Part shown: piece by piece, positions 49,270 to 58,673 of the stretch
How the letters are laid out: each line of letters starts with the position of its first letter
How positions within the stretch are numbered: the first letter of the stretch is position 1
From: Anaerostipes sp.
Lineage (GTDB): Bacteria; Bacillota; Clostridia; Lachnospirales; Lachnospiraceae
Reading direction: 5' to 3'
Assembly: GCF_018381315.1 (NCBI RefSeq)
Contig: NZ_JAGZSD010000004.1
Location: 186,001-250,000, forward strand
DNA length: 64,000 bases
Notes under the pieces: generated by a model
The model's input: only the letters and a program-made list of their open reading frames with translations
The model's database searches: none
Told to the model about the DNA's origin: nothing
Position numbers and translations under genes: made by a program

Positions 49270-50571
49270 TTATGCTATCTCGCCATTGCTCTTCTTCGTC
49301 CTCTTTTTAACGCCTGACGGCTTTTTGGTCCTGTCAGCGGAACGAACAATCTCCGGTTCCTCACCGGATTCTACTGTTCCTCTTGTAATCACACATTTGG
49401 ACACTTCTTCGTCAGAAGGAACCTGATACATCAGTTCCATGATAACGCCTTCCATGATCGCCCTTAAGCCTCTGGCTCCTGTTTTTCTTTCCATGGCCTT
49501 TTCGGCAATCGCCTCCAGGGCTCCTTCTTGGAATTCCAACTCCACTCCGTCCAGTTCAAACAGCTTCTGATACTGTTTTACCAGTGCACTTTTCGGCTCT
49601 TTGAGAATGCGGACAAGAGCTTCCCTGTCCAAAGGATTTAAGGATACATTCACAGGAACCCTTCCTATGAACTCTGGGATCAGTCCGAATTTTACGAAAT
49701 CTTCCGGCAGCACCTGCTGGAGGAGTCCTCCGATATCTTCTTTCTTTCCATTTCCAATCTCAGCGTTGAATCCAATGGACTTCTGTCCGATTCTGGACTC
49801 AATGATTTTTTCCAGGCCGTCAAAAGCTCCGCCGCAGATAAACAGGATATTCGTCGTGTCAATCTGAATAAATTCCTGGTGGGGATGCTTTCTTCCGCCC
49901 TGAGGAGGAACAGACGCAACCGTTCCCTCAATGATCTTTAAAAGAGCCTGCTGCACACCTTCACCTGAGACATCTCTGGTGATAGAAGTATTTTCTGACT
50001 TTCTCGTGATCTTATCGATCTCATCGATATAAATAATACCGCACTGGGCACGTTCAATGTCATAATCTGCCGCCTGAATGATCTTCAGCAGGATATTCTC
50101 AACGTCTTCTCCCACATAACCAGCCTCAGTAAGCGCTGTGGCATCTGCGATGGCAAACGGAACGTTCAGCATCTTAGCCAGAGTCTGAGCCAATAATGTC
50201 TTCCCTGATCCGGTAGGCCCGAGCATGATGATATTGCTCTTCTGAAGATCAATATCGGAAGAATCTCCAAGCAGAATTCTCTTATAGTGATTATAAACAG
50301 CTACAGACAGCACTTTCTTAGCTTCATCCTGTCCAATCACATAGTCATCTAAAAATGCTTTAATCTCTTTCGGTTTATTTAAATGGATCTCTGTATCATC
50401 AATATACTGTTCAAACTCTTCAGCAATGATATCTGCGCAGACTTCAATACATTCATCACAAATATAGACGCCTTTTGCCTTCGGACCGGCGATGAGTTTT
50501 CTCACCTGATCCTGCGTCTTATTACAAAAAGAGCACCGGAGCTGCTTTTTGTCATCACTGTGATTTACCAT
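49270..50571 (-). CDS. clpX: ATP-dependent Clp protease ATP-binding subunit ClpX
   Basis: 433 aa unfoldase. The N-terminal zinc finger CSFCNKT...ICDECIEVC (residues 13-42) binds adaptors. Walker A GPTGSGKT, Walker B IIYIDEIDKI and the sensor GARGLRAIMEG follow. The IGF tripeptide in KSIGFNAEIG is the loop docking into ClpP. A short basic tail rich in Lys (KKPSGVKKRTKKS) extends beyond the usual end. It follows clpP by 23 bp. Confidence 0.96.
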   Translation of the reverse strand: MVNHSDDKKQLRCSFCNKTQDQVRKLIAGPKAKGVYICDECIEVCADIIAEEFEQYIDDTEIHLNKPKEIKAFLDDYVIGQDEAKKVLSVAVYNHYKRILLGDSSDIDLQKSNIIMLGPTGSGKTLLAQTLAKMLNVPFAIADATALTEAGYVGEDVENILLKIIQAADYDIERAQCGIIYIDEIDKITRKSENTSITRDVSGEGVQQALLKIIEGTVASVPPQGGRKHPHQEFIQIDTTNILFICGGAFDGLEKIIESRIGQKSIGFNAEIGNGKKEDIGGLLQQVLPEDFVKFGLIPEFIGRVPVNVSLNPLDREALVRILKEPKSALVKQYQKLFELDGVELEFQEGALEAIAEKAMERKTGARGLRAIMEGVIMELMYQVPSDEEVSKCVITRGTVESGEEPEIVRSADRTKKPSGVKKRTKKSNGEIA

Positions 50572-50594
50572 AGAATTACCTCGCTCTTTCTAAA

Positions 50595-51185
50595 TTATGA
50601 TTCCCTCTTCTTGTCAAAGACAGCATCAATCAGACCATACTCTACAGCTTCCTCTGCAGTCAGCCAGTTATCACGGTCTGTATCCCGTTCGATGACTTCT
50701 ATTGGTTTCCCTGTATTTTCACTTAAAATGCGGTTTAAGCGTTTTTTCGTCTTTTGCATATGCTCTGCAGCGATCAGAATCTCTGTGGCCTGCCCCTGAG
50801 CTCCGCCCATTGGCTGGTGGATCATGATCTCAGCATTCGGAAGCGCCATACGCTTCCCTTTTGCCCCTCCTGAAAGAAGGAAAGATCCCATACTTGCTGC
50901 CATTCCCATACAGATAGTAGATACATCACACTTAATAAAATTCATTGTGTCATAAATCGCCAGTCCTGCTGAAACGGATCCTCCCGGACTATTGATATAC
51001 AGGCTGATATCTTTTTCCGGATCTTCTGCTTCCAGAAAAAGAAGCTGGGATACAATCAGGCTTGCTGAAACATCAGTAACTTCTTCTCCCAGGAAGATGA
51101 TTCTTTCTTTTAATAAGCGGGAATAAATGTCGTAAGAACGCTCCCCGCGGCTTGTTTGTTCAATGACATAAGGTACTAAACTCAT
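50595..51185 (-). CDS. clpP: ATP-dependent Clp protease proteolytic subunit
   Basis: 196 aa. The catalytic Ser in CMGMAASMGSFLLSGG, His in IMIHQPMGGAQGQ and Asp in ERDTDRDNWL form the triad. It assembles into a double heptamer that degrades substrates unfolded by ClpX. Located 31 bp after tig. Confidence 0.97.
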   Translation of the reverse strand: MSLVPYVIEQTSRGERSYDIYSRLLKERIIFLGEEVTDVSASLIVSQLLFLEAEDPEKDISLYINSPGGSVSAGLAIYDTMNFIKCDVSTICMGMAASMGSFLLSGGAKGKRMALPNAEIMIHQPMGGAQGQATEILIAAEHMQKTKKRLNRILSENTGKPIEVIERDTDRDNWLTAEEAVEYGLIDAVFDKKRES

Positions 51186-51216
51186 CTTAAATTCCTCCCG
51201 GTATTCAATCTGTCAA

Positions 51217-52503
51217 TTATTTTGCCTGGCTGGAACTGATAAGGAAATCTACTGCCTTCTGTACAGCGATATCATCCATCATCTGTTCTTTCTGGCTTCC
51301 CTGTACCATCTTTTCTAACTGCTCTGTTTCCATCTGATACATGCCAGCCATCTTTTCTAATTCTTTTTTGAAGTCTTCTTCACTGGCTTCAATACCCTCT
51401 GCTGCGACAATCGCCTCTAATACAAGACGAGTCTGAATTCTCTTTAACGCCTGAGGTTTTAATTCTTCTGCAAACTTCTGAGCATCACTTCCTGTATACT
51501 GAAGATACTGTTCCATGTTAAGCCCCTGGTAGCTGAGTCTCTGTGCGAATTCATCTGCCATCTGCTGTACCTGTTCTTCAATCATAGCATCAGGGATGTC
51601 CATAGATGCATTTTCTACTGCCTGTTCAACTAATGCATTTTCTTTTTCTGTCTTGGCAGCTTCTTCTTTCTGTGCTCTGATATTCTTCTTAATCTCTTTT
51701 TTGTAGTCTTCCAATGTCTCAAACTCTGACACTTCAGATGCAAATTCATCGTCTAATTCCGGAAGCTCTTTTTCTTTGATTCCTTTGATCTTTACTTCAA
51801 ATACAGCTGGTTTCCCTGCTAATTCCGGTGCATGGTACTGTTCCGGGAAGGTCACGTTGATCGCCGCTTCTTCACCGATGCTTTTTCCGATCAGCTGCTC
51901 TTCGAATCCTTCGATGAAAGTTCCTGATCCGATAACCAGAGTCTGGTCTTCTGCAGTTCCTCCCTCAAATTTTTCACCGTCAACAGATCCTGAGTAATCA
52001 ATCAGTGTAATATCGCCGTCTTTGATCGGACGGTCTTCTACTGTGATCTCTCTGGCATTTGCTTCCTGTTCTTTTTTGAGCTGTTCTTCAATTTCTTCTT
52101 TTGTTACGCGGATTTTCTTTTCTTCAACTTCCAATCCTTTATAATCTCCCAGAGTTACTTCTGGTTTAACTGCAAGCTCAGCGGTAAAAATAAACGGTTT
52201 TCCCTTCTCCAGCTGAACAACATCAATGTCCGGTCTGGAAACGATATCCAGATCAGAATCTTTCATTGATTCACTATATGCTTCCGGAATCAGGATATTC
52301 GCTGCTTCTTCATAGAAGACTTCTACTCCGTAAGCTTTCTCGATGAAGTTTTGAGGTACTTTTCCTTTTCTGAATCCCGGTACGTTAAACTCTGCTTTCT
52401 TCTTATTATAAGCTTTTTTAATCGCTGTATCTAATTTTTCAGGTTCAACCTCAATTGTCACTTTCACCATATTATTGTCTAACTTTTCAACTTGTAATCC
52501 CAT
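51217..52503 (-). CDS. tig: Trigger factor
   Basis: 428 aa ribosome-bound chaperone. The N-terminal domain holds the ribosome signature FNVPGFRKGKVPQNFIEK, the middle FKBP-type prolyl isomerase (about 155-245) has GDITLIDYSGSVDGEKFEGG, and the C-terminal arm domain follows. First gene of the tig-clpP-clpX group, with its promoter at 52563-52591. The ATG has AGGAGG 8 nt upstream. Confidence 0.96.
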   Translation of the reverse strand: MGLQVEKLDNNMVKVTIEVEPEKLDTAIKKAYNKKKAEFNVPGFRKGKVPQNFIEKAYGVEVFYEEAANILIPEAYSESMKDSDLDIVSRPDIDVVQLEKGKPFIFTAELAVKPEVTLGDYKGLEVEEKKIRVTKEEIEEQLKKEQEANAREITVEDRPIKDGDITLIDYSGSVDGEKFEGGTAEDQTLVIGSGTFIEGFEEQLIGKSIGEEAAINVTFPEQYHAPELAGKPAVFEVKIKGIKEKELPELDDEFASEVSEFETLEDYKKEIKKNIRAQKEEAAKTEKENALVEQAVENASMDIPDAMIEEQVQQMADEFAQRLSYQGLNMEQYLQYTGSDAQKFAEELKPQALKRIQTRLVLEAIVAAEGIEASEEDFKKELEKMAGMYQMETEQLEKMVQGSQKEQMMDDIAVQKAVDFLISSSQAK

Positions 52504-52562
52504 TCTTACAAATCCTCCTAAATATCATTATCTTTGCTGTAGTTTTATACAAACATTAAATC

Positions 52563-52591
52563 ATTATACCATGACGTTTCCGGCCTGTCGA
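52563..52591 (-). promoter_or_regulatory. Promoter of tig-clpP-clpX
   Basis: TCGACA (52586-52591) and TATAAT (52563-52568) with a 17-bp spacer on the minus strand. A TTTCCGG/CCGGAAA inverted repeat (52577-52598) overlaps the -35 and spacer and could be an operator or the end of the upstream transcript. No CIRCE element is seen. Confidence 0.75.
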
Positions 52592-52635
52592 CCGGAAATA
52601 CAGATTTTACGCCATTTCTGCCAAATAAAGCCTTC

Positions 52636-54639
52636 TTACTGCTTTACTCCCTGATAGACATATTCATTGGATGTCTGCAGGACTCTCGGTGCCTTACTCA
52701 CAATCTTCACGGTAAAAGCATCTCCTTTTTTCAGGTCTTTCTTTGACACTTCCAGCAGATGGTCATTGTGAAATGTCGTATTGATCTTCGCATCTGCCAC
52801 ATACACCTGACAGAAGTTTGTAAAGTTGTTTCCTTCTATAAATATGCTGTCTTCTGTCTCATATGCCTTTGTTACATTGACCTTTTTGATGCCAAACGAA
52901 ATATCTGTTGCCTGAAACGGATTCTTCTGATCCCAGACATACTGTTTTCCATAGAGCATGTCATACTGAAGCTCTTTCATATCCTTCTGGTAATTTTTTG
53001 TGCCCTGCCGTGTCTGATGAAAACTGTTCATCACTCCGTTTTTAATGTTCAGCTTGGCCAGGATATCTGATCCGAGCTGATAAGCCTGAATCACTCCGTC
53101 CTTTTTTTTCAGACCCATGTTGTCCCATATAAAATAACTCGTCTCGTATTTGTTTCCATAGGTCAGATCTTTATCATCCACCTCCAAACTCGGAAGATGA
53201 TCGCCATACATAACGAGGACAGTATCCTCTCCCCTCTTTTTCAGGGCATTTACCAGGTCTCCGACAAACTGGTCCATCTGATATACCTGATTGGCATAGT
53301 AGGTATATTTGTTCCTCAATGCCTCATCTTTAATGCCGCTGACCACCTTAATTTTTGGATTCTCAATAATCTCGGTCTTCGGATAGTCTCCATGCCCTTG
53401 GACAGAGATGGTATAAATATAGTCCTGTCCTTTTGTGGAATCCAGAGCATTCAGAATACACCCTGTAAGTATGCTGTCCTTTGCCCATCCGTTTTCTGTC
53501 CACTTTTTGATATTCATACACTCTTTTGATGTGAATGTGTCAAACCCAAGCTGTGAGAAAACTAAATCCCTGTCATAGAAAGCCGCACTGTTATTGTGAA
53601 TGGCATGTGCGGTGTAGCCGTCTTCTTTTAACAGAGTAGCCATGCTCTCTGTGGTGGTGGACTGCAGCACCGTCTTATAAGGGTACTCTGCTGCTCCAAA
53701 ATGGTCAAGATTCATGCCCGTGATCGCCTCAAATTCAGAATTGGCAGTTCCTGCGCCGTAAGACGGCATGCTCAGCTGTCCTGAAGAATATCCTTTCATA
53801 TATTTATGAAAATTCGGAAGAGGATCCTGGTTGAACTTGACACCTTTCACCTGAGTAATATCAAAATGCGATTCCAGCTGCACAAAAATAATATTTGGCT
53901 TTCTTACTTTACCCTTTTTTTTTGCCTGTGCCTGTTTCGTCCTCTGCTCAATCTGTTCAATCTTCTCCTCTGAATAATTAGAAGGCTTGTCTATCCCGTT
54001 CTTCAAAGCAGTGATAGAAAAACAATAAGGCGTTCCGTAATCTCCGTAGGCAATCCGGATATTGCCGATCCTGTCTGTAAGCATATTGCTCCTGAAGCCA
54101 TAGACAGTTGCGCCTCCGAATGCTGCAAAGATGAGCGCCACCGCAAAGAAGTTTCTTTTATATTGAAGATTCTGCTTTTTCGGCAGGTATAAAAAACCGA
54201 CTACAAGCAGAACAAGCACAATTAAAATCAATGCTCCCATAAAAACAATAGCCGCCGGCGAATAGTAATTGGTCATTACCGGAAGAACTGACTTCATCAG
54301 CGTGACATCCACGTAGGTAAACGGAGTATTTCTTGCGCTGAGCATCAGGAAATTAACAATTCCGATGACAGACCAGATCAGTGTCACAATAATGTATGTG
54401 AACAGCCTTCTCTTCACGATCAGCACTACAGAATAAGTGACAAAAATGATAAATGCGCTGTACAAAAACATCTTCGTCCTGTCGTTGACGAAACCGAACA
54501 CTCCCTGGTCAAAGGTCTGGCGCCCAAGAACTTCCAATAAAAAAGCCATGCCGAATGCCAGCACAATATTGCACAGAACCGGAACCTTTTCAATCCACTT
54601 TCCAATCTGCTTTACTATATTCTTTACCAAAGATTTCAT
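52636..54639 (-). CDS. LTA synthase-family sulfatase
   Basis: 667 aa, classical LtaS length. Five membrane segments (about 18-200) precede an extracellular catalytic domain: NIIFVQLESHFDITQ (active-site region), GAGTANSEFEAITG, HGDYPKTEI and MYGDHLPSLEVDD (metal-binding Asp-His). A C-terminal strand-rich piece of about 100 residues (KVNVTKAYETEDSIFIEGNN) is an extra, filamin-like module that probably binds polymer. The start with AAGGAG 6 nt upstream is used. It makes or modifies a polyol-phosphate surface polymer; product not known. It shares the catalytic domain with the protein at 39717 but differs in extra domains. Confidence 0.86.
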   Translation of the reverse strand: MKSLVKNIVKQIGKWIEKVPVLCNIVLAFGMAFLLEVLGRQTFDQGVFGFVNDRTKMFLYSAFIIFVTYSVVLIVKRRLFTYIIVTLIWSVIGIVNFLMLSARNTPFTYVDVTLMKSVLPVMTNYYSPAAIVFMGALILIVLVLLVVGFLYLPKKQNLQYKRNFFAVALIFAAFGGATVYGFRSNMLTDRIGNIRIAYGDYGTPYCFSITALKNGIDKPSNYSEEKIEQIEQRTKQAQAKKKGKVRKPNIIFVQLESHFDITQVKGVKFNQDPLPNFHKYMKGYSSGQLSMPSYGAGTANSEFEAITGMNLDHFGAAEYPYKTVLQSTTTESMATLLKEDGYTAHAIHNNSAAFYDRDLVFSQLGFDTFTSKECMNIKKWTENGWAKDSILTGCILNALDSTKGQDYIYTISVQGHGDYPKTEIIENPKIKVVSGIKDEALRNKYTYYANQVYQMDQFVGDLVNALKKRGEDTVLVMYGDHLPSLEVDDKDLTYGNKYETSYFIWDNMGLKKKDGVIQAYQLGSDILAKLNIKNGVMNSFHQTRQGTKNYQKDMKELQYDMLYGKQYVWDQKNPFQATDISFGIKKVNVTKAYETEDSIFIEGNNFTNFCQVYVADAKINTTFHNDHLLEVSKKDLKKGDAFTVKIVSKAPRVLQTSNEYVYQGVKQ

Positions 54640-54705
54640 GATACTCTCCTTACTTTGATTCTGTCTTTCAAAAATTCTCCGCAAAACGGAGTCCTTTTGG
54701 AATTT

Positions 54706-54762
54706 TACCGAGCAAAACGTGCTCACCCGAATAATATATAATGCGGTACGCCTGCAGGTATA
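54706..54762 (-). repeat. Family B repeat, copy 5 (worn)
   Basis: On the minus strand: TATACCTGCAGGCGTACCGC, ATTATATATTATTCGGGTGA, then GCACGTTTTGCTCGGTAAAA. Only the hairpin pattern and CGGGT survive clearly. It lies in the leader of the sulfatase gene; a TATAAT at 54783-54788 upstream may be the real promoter. Confidence 0.45.
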
Positions 54763-54851
54763 TACAAAAAGTCATACAGTGTATTATAACATTGTCATTG
54801 CAAAGTATCTATACTTTAATTATGAAAAAATTCTTAAATACCTGCGTGTGA

Positions 54852-54880
54852 TTGACATTATTCTGTATCCATGATACGAT
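54852..54880 (+). promoter_or_regulatory. Sigma-A promoter of glmS
   Basis: TTGACA (54852-54857) and TACGAT (54875-54880) with a 17-bp spacer, about 74 bp upstream of the ribozyme cleavage site. Confidence 0.82.
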
Positions 54881-54953
54881 GCCAAAGGAAACTTTTCTTA
54901 TGGTTTTTTGTGAAGTTTCTAATATTAAATAAGAAAGGAGTTATCATATTTTA

Positions 54954-55140
54954 AGCGCCATGCACCTTCCGGAACGGAGCCTGGCTTATCCGCAGGATAA
55001 GGAGGATTGGAAGGTTAACGAGGTGGAAAGTGATCGAAATTTCGGCGGATGCTTTCCCGTGGCTTTGGACACGTGATGTACAGAAAAAAACTGTGAGTAA
55101 TTGCAGAACAAAGGCTGTACAGCCAAAGATATAAAAACCA
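54954..55140 (+). ncRNA. glmS ribozyme-riboswitch
   Basis: Self-cleaving RNA activated by glucosamine-6-phosphate. The cleavage site is A-GCGCC at 54954/54955. Conserved core pieces follow: GTTAACGAGGTGGAAAGTGA, TCGAAATTTCGGCGGATGC, CCCGTGGC, then the P3/P4 arms with CAGAAAAAAACTGTG and GGCTGTACAGCC. Cleavage leaves a 5'-OH on glmS mRNA and leads to its decay, giving negative feedback. It lies just upstream of glmS. The 3' limit is approximate. Confidence 0.95.
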
Positions 55141-55239
55141 CACAATACTAATAACTCAAAGGACACTTTGCCGCTTTTCTGATTTTAAGCGACGTTTTAT
55201 TTGTGTCCGCATAAAATTAAATAAAAAGGAGATTTCAAC

Positions 55240-57060
55240 ATGTGTGGAATTATTGGATTTACAGGTAAACTAGAGGCAGCGGATATCTTAGTGGGAGGCC
55301 TTACACAGCTGGAATACCGCGGATACGACAGCGCAGGAATTGCCGTCAATGAAGGTGCATCTACAAAGATCATCAAGACAGCAGGAAAGGTTTCCAATCT
55401 CCGGGAAAAGGTGGAATCCTCAGACGACCGCAGCGGAACATGCGGAATCGGCCATACCCGCTGGGCTACCCACGGAGGAGTGACAACCACAAATGCCCAT
55501 CCTCATGTGGCAGGAAACATTACCCTCATTCATAATGGAATCATCGAAAACTACAAGGAACTTGCTGCTGCTCTCAAGGCCCAGGGACGCACTCCTATTT
55601 CTGAGACTGACACTGAGGTTGCGGCTTTATATCTGGATTCTGTATATGAAGGAGACCCATTTGCCGCATTAAAGAAAGCAGACAAAGCACTTGAAGGAGC
55701 CTACGGCTTCTGTATTATGTTCAAAGACCATCCGGGAGAGATTTACTGCATGCGCAATTCCAGCCCATTGGTAGCTGCCTCCACAGAAGACGGCTCTTTC
55801 ATCGCCTCTGATATGGTGGCACTGCTTCAGTACTCTAAGGATTACTTTGTCGTGCCGGAAGAACACATTGTCGTTATGAAAAAAGACGGTATCACTCTCT
55901 ATGATATGGATCAGAACACTGTATCCCCTAAAATGCTTCATGTGGACTGGGATACTACCGCTGCTCAGAAGGGCGGATATGATTACTTTATGCAGAAAGA
56001 GATCTACGACCAGCCGGAAGCCCTGACAAATACTGTTATGCCAAGGCTGCATAACGGCCATGCGGATTTCAGTGCTGACGGAATATCTGATGAATTATTT
56101 GACGGTATTAATCGTGTTATCGTAACCGCATGCGGAACTGCAATGCATGCCGGGCTGGTCGGACGCCATCTGATCGAATCCATGGTCCGGATCCCTGTGA
56201 CAGTCGAACTCTCTTCTGAGTTCCGCTATATGGATCCGATCCTTGATGAACATACTTTGGTTGTCATTGTTTCCCAGTCCGGCGAGACTGCTGATTCCCT
56301 GGCAGCTCTTCGCCTTGCAAATGAACGCGGTGCCAAAACGATCTCTATTGTCAATGTCAAAGGATCCAGCATTGCAAGAGAAAGCGACCAGGTTTTATAT
56401 ACACACGCAGGACCTGAAATTGCGGTTGCCAGCACAAAAGCATTCTCTGTACAGTGTGCAGGCTTCTATCTGATTGCCCTTAAACTGGCAGAACTGAGCG
56501 GTAAGTTTACAGAAAAAGAGTTATCAGAATACTGTACAAAATTCGAGGAAGCTATCGCTACTGTAGCAGATGTCCTGAAAATGGACTCTTACATCAAAGA
56601 TATCGCTGAAAAGATTAAAGATACTTTCTCCGCTTTCTTCCTGGGCCGCAGCCTGGATTATGCCATCGCAAGCGAAGGGTCCCTGAAATTAAAAGAAATT
56701 TCCTACGTAAACTCTGAGGCATACAATGCTGGAGAATTAAAACATGGAACTATTTCTCTTGTAACAGAAGGTGTACCGATTATCGCAATCGCAACACAGG
56801 ATCATGTTCTTCCGAAGATTATGGCTAATGTAGAAGAAGTGAAAGCCCGCGGCGCCCATGTCATCATGGTAACTGACAAAGATATGTCAGATTATGAAGG
56901 TGTATATGATGATTTGATCCAGGTTCCTGCCGTAGATGACAGATTCGGAACCTTTGGGGTTACTGTAGCACTGCAGCTGCTCGCTTACCATGTAACGGTC
57001 TTTCGAGGAAACGATGTAGACCAGCCAAGAAACCTGGCTAAATCTGTAACTGTAGAATAA
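55240..57060 (+). CDS. glmS: Glutamine--fructose-6-phosphate aminotransferase (isomerising)
   Basis: 606 aa. The N-terminal glutaminase domain begins MCGIIGFTGK with nucleophile Cys2 and has GIGHTRWATHG. Two SIS sugar-isomerase domains follow (about 285-430 and 455-600), with SQSGETADSLAAL and the C-terminal motif NLAKSVTVE. It makes glucosamine-6-phosphate for peptidoglycan and other amino sugars. The ribosome site is AAAAGGAG 9 nt before the ATG, after the ribozyme. Confidence 0.97.
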   Translation: MCGIIGFTGKLEAADILVGGLTQLEYRGYDSAGIAVNEGASTKIIKTAGKVSNLREKVESSDDRSGTCGIGHTRWATHGGVTTTNAHPHVAGNITLIHNGIIENYKELAAALKAQGRTPISETDTEVAALYLDSVYEGDPFAALKKADKALEGAYGFCIMFKDHPGEIYCMRNSSPLVAASTEDGSFIASDMVALLQYSKDYFVVPEEHIVVMKKDGITLYDMDQNTVSPKMLHVDWDTTAAQKGGYDYFMQKEIYDQPEALTNTVMPRLHNGHADFSADGISDELFDGINRVIVTACGTAMHAGLVGRHLIESMVRIPVTVELSSEFRYMDPILDEHTLVVIVSQSGETADSLAALRLANERGAKTISIVNVKGSSIARESDQVLYTHAGPEIAVASTKAFSVQCAGFYLIALKLAELSGKFTEKELSEYCTKFEEAIATVADVLKMDSYIKDIAEKIKDTFSAFFLGRSLDYAIASEGSLKLKEISYVNSEAYNAGELKHGTISLVTEGVPIIAIATQDHVLPKIMANVEEVKARGAHVIMVTDKDMSDYEGVYDDLIQVPAVDDRFGTFGVTVALQLLAYHVTVFRGNDVDQPRNLAKSVTVE

Positions 57061-57123
57061 GACCGAAATGGCAGACATCTGTAATATGCCTGGCCGGGTG
57101 TAATTTCACTAAATATCAACTCA

Positions 57124-57152
57124 AAAACCACCAGCACTGCTGGTGGTTTTTT
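57124..57152 (+). terminator. Terminator of glmS
   Basis: Stem AACCACCAGCA / TGCTGGTGGTT with loop C-ish centre and TTTTTTG tail; A-tract on the other side makes it usable in both directions. Confidence 0.9.
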
Positions 57153-57199
57153 GTCTGTCCGAATTATAATTGTAAGTGAAATAAAGCCCAATCCGAGTT

Positions 57200-57628
57200 T
57201 TACTTCGCTTCCTTAAGACAACTGATCTCCTCGCTATGGCTGACTATGACGTCCTGCATCACTGAAAGCATCCTCGTATGATTGTCCACCTTTTCACTCA
57301 GTCTGCTGAACTCCGCATGTGGCACTCTGTCCTCGTAGAGAGCATTTAACTTTGGGATGACCTCGTTTTCTACACGTAAACATGTTTTTTTAACCGATGT
57401 CATATCTTCTTCCACTGACGTCAGTCTTCCTTCCACTGATGTCAGTCTTCCATCTACTGACGTCAGCCTTCCTTCCACTGATGTCAGTTTTTCTTCCACA
57501 GATGTTATTCTTTCATGGACAGGCTGAAGTTTTTCATCCAATTTTTCGTCTAATTTTTGATCTAATTTTTCTTCCAGCTTTCGGTCCAGCAGTTCTTCAA
57601 TTTTTATCAGCAGTGTATCTTGATCCAT
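57200..57628 (-). CDS. Coiled-coil protein with heptad repeats
   Basis: 142 aa. I do not recognise a named family. Residues 10-40 repeat K-L-(D/E)-(E/Q)-K, and about 48-88 hold tandem heptads of the form (R/K)LTSV(E/D)(G/E): ITSVEEK, LTSVEGR, LTSVDGR, LTSVEGR, LTSVEED, MTSVKKT. These make a long coiled coil without membrane segment or signal peptide. The C-terminal part (RVENEVIPKLNALYED, SEKVDNHTRMLSVMQDVI) matches the type seen in many small phage-like or cytoskeletal clostridial proteins. The DNA carries a 21-bp tandem repeat (about 57400-57500) that could change copy number. The start has AAGGAGG 7-8 nt upstream. Confidence 0.8.
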   Translation of the reverse strand: MDQDTLLIKIEELLDRKLEEKLDQKLDEKLDEKLQPVHERITSVEEKLTSVEGRLTSVDGRLTSVEGRLTSVEEDMTSVKKTCLRVENEVIPKLNALYEDRVPHAEFSRLSEKVDNHTRMLSVMQDVIVSHSEEISCLKEAK

Positions 57629-57729
57629 CCTATGTCCTCCTTCTTTTATATTGAGTCTATTATACCTCCATGCGCAAAAAGAAACAACATATTTTTCCAT
57701 TTATGTTATATTCAGAAAACTCATAACAT

Positions 57730-58599
57730 TCAAACTTCTTCTGCCCGCGGAATGGACGGCGCCGCCCCTCTCCGGGATACGGCAATCGAAGATGCTTTTG
57801 CACACCTTCTCAGATTGTCTGAAGGGCACATACCGCTGATAATGCCCGCAATAAAATATCCGGTGAATGTATCACCTGCCGCAGTGGTGTCTACCACATC
57901 TGCCGGCACACAGTCCTGTTTGATTCTCACTGTTCCTTTCTGGTACACAGCACCTTCCTCTCCCAGCGTCAGCACGATCTCTGCTTCCGGATAGTGTTCT
58001 GCCATCACATCCAGTATTTCATCCGGCTCTCTCTTTCCTGTCATCTGAAAACCTTCAACTTCATTGAGCATAAAAATAGAGATTTTAGAAAAATCGCAGC
58101 TGTACAGCGCTTTATTATAAGGTGAAGGATTACAGACAATACGCAGTCCCCTGTCAAATGCACTGTCTATGAGATAGTCCAATAAATTGATCTCATTTTG
58201 GATCAGCAGAAAATCACCCTGGCCGAATGCATCCAGTGCCCGGTCCATGGCCTCTTTTGACTGTTTTACATTGGCTCCCCCGAATAAAAGAATTCCGTTT
58301 TGTGCATTCCGGTCTACCTGTATGACTGCATGTCCGGTCTCTGCGCTGATTGTGCGGACAAAAGCAGTATCCACTCCATATTCATTCAGCACATCGAGGA
58401 GCATCTGCCCGTCAGTTCCAACTGTACCGCCCTGAAAGACCTTCACCCCGGCTTTTGCAAGTGCAATGGACTGATTCAGCCCCTTGCCTCCGCAAAAGGT
58501 TTCTCTTCTGTCTGACGCCTGTGTCTCTCCGGCCTCTGTAATGTGATCCACTTGATATACAAAGTCATAGTTTAAAGAACCGTAATTTAACACCTTCAT
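57730..58599 (-). CDS. PfkB-family sugar kinase (ribokinase-like)
   Basis: 289 aa. N-terminal GSLNYDFVYQVDHI and the first PfkB signature in FCGGKGLNQSIALAKAG give substrate and lid, and VVDTTAAGDTFTGYF near 240 holds the catalytic Asp and anion hole. The family phosphorylates ribose, fructose-1-phosphate, tagatose-6-phosphate and others. In this operon with a fructose-type PTS and aldolases, a ketose phosphate kinase is plausible, though overall it looks more like ribokinase than 1-phosphofructokinase. The start with GGGAGG 7 nt upstream is used. Last gene of the PTS operon. Confidence 0.85.
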   Translation of the reverse strand: MKVLNYGSLNYDFVYQVDHITEAGETQASDRRETFCGGKGLNQSIALAKAGVKVFQGGTVGTDGQMLLDVLNEYGVDTAFVRTISAETGHAVIQVDRNAQNGILLFGGANVKQSKEAMDRALDAFGQGDFLLIQNEINLLDYLIDSAFDRGLRIVCNPSPYNKALYSCDFSKISIFMLNEVEGFQMTGKREPDEILDVMAEHYPEAEIVLTLGEEGAVYQKGTVRIKQDCVPADVVDTTAAGDTFTGYFIAGIISGMCPSDNLRRCAKASSIAVSRRGAAPSIPRAEEV

Positions 58600-58673
58600 A
58601 AAGCTACCTCCCAGACCCGTTTTTATTCTTATTATAACATCAGTCAACATGGGAAGAAATGAGTTTTTCTTCT

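Noticed and set aside
54951..55166. 71-codon minus-strand frame over the glmS ribozyme
   Set aside because: It is the complement of a conserved structured RNA.
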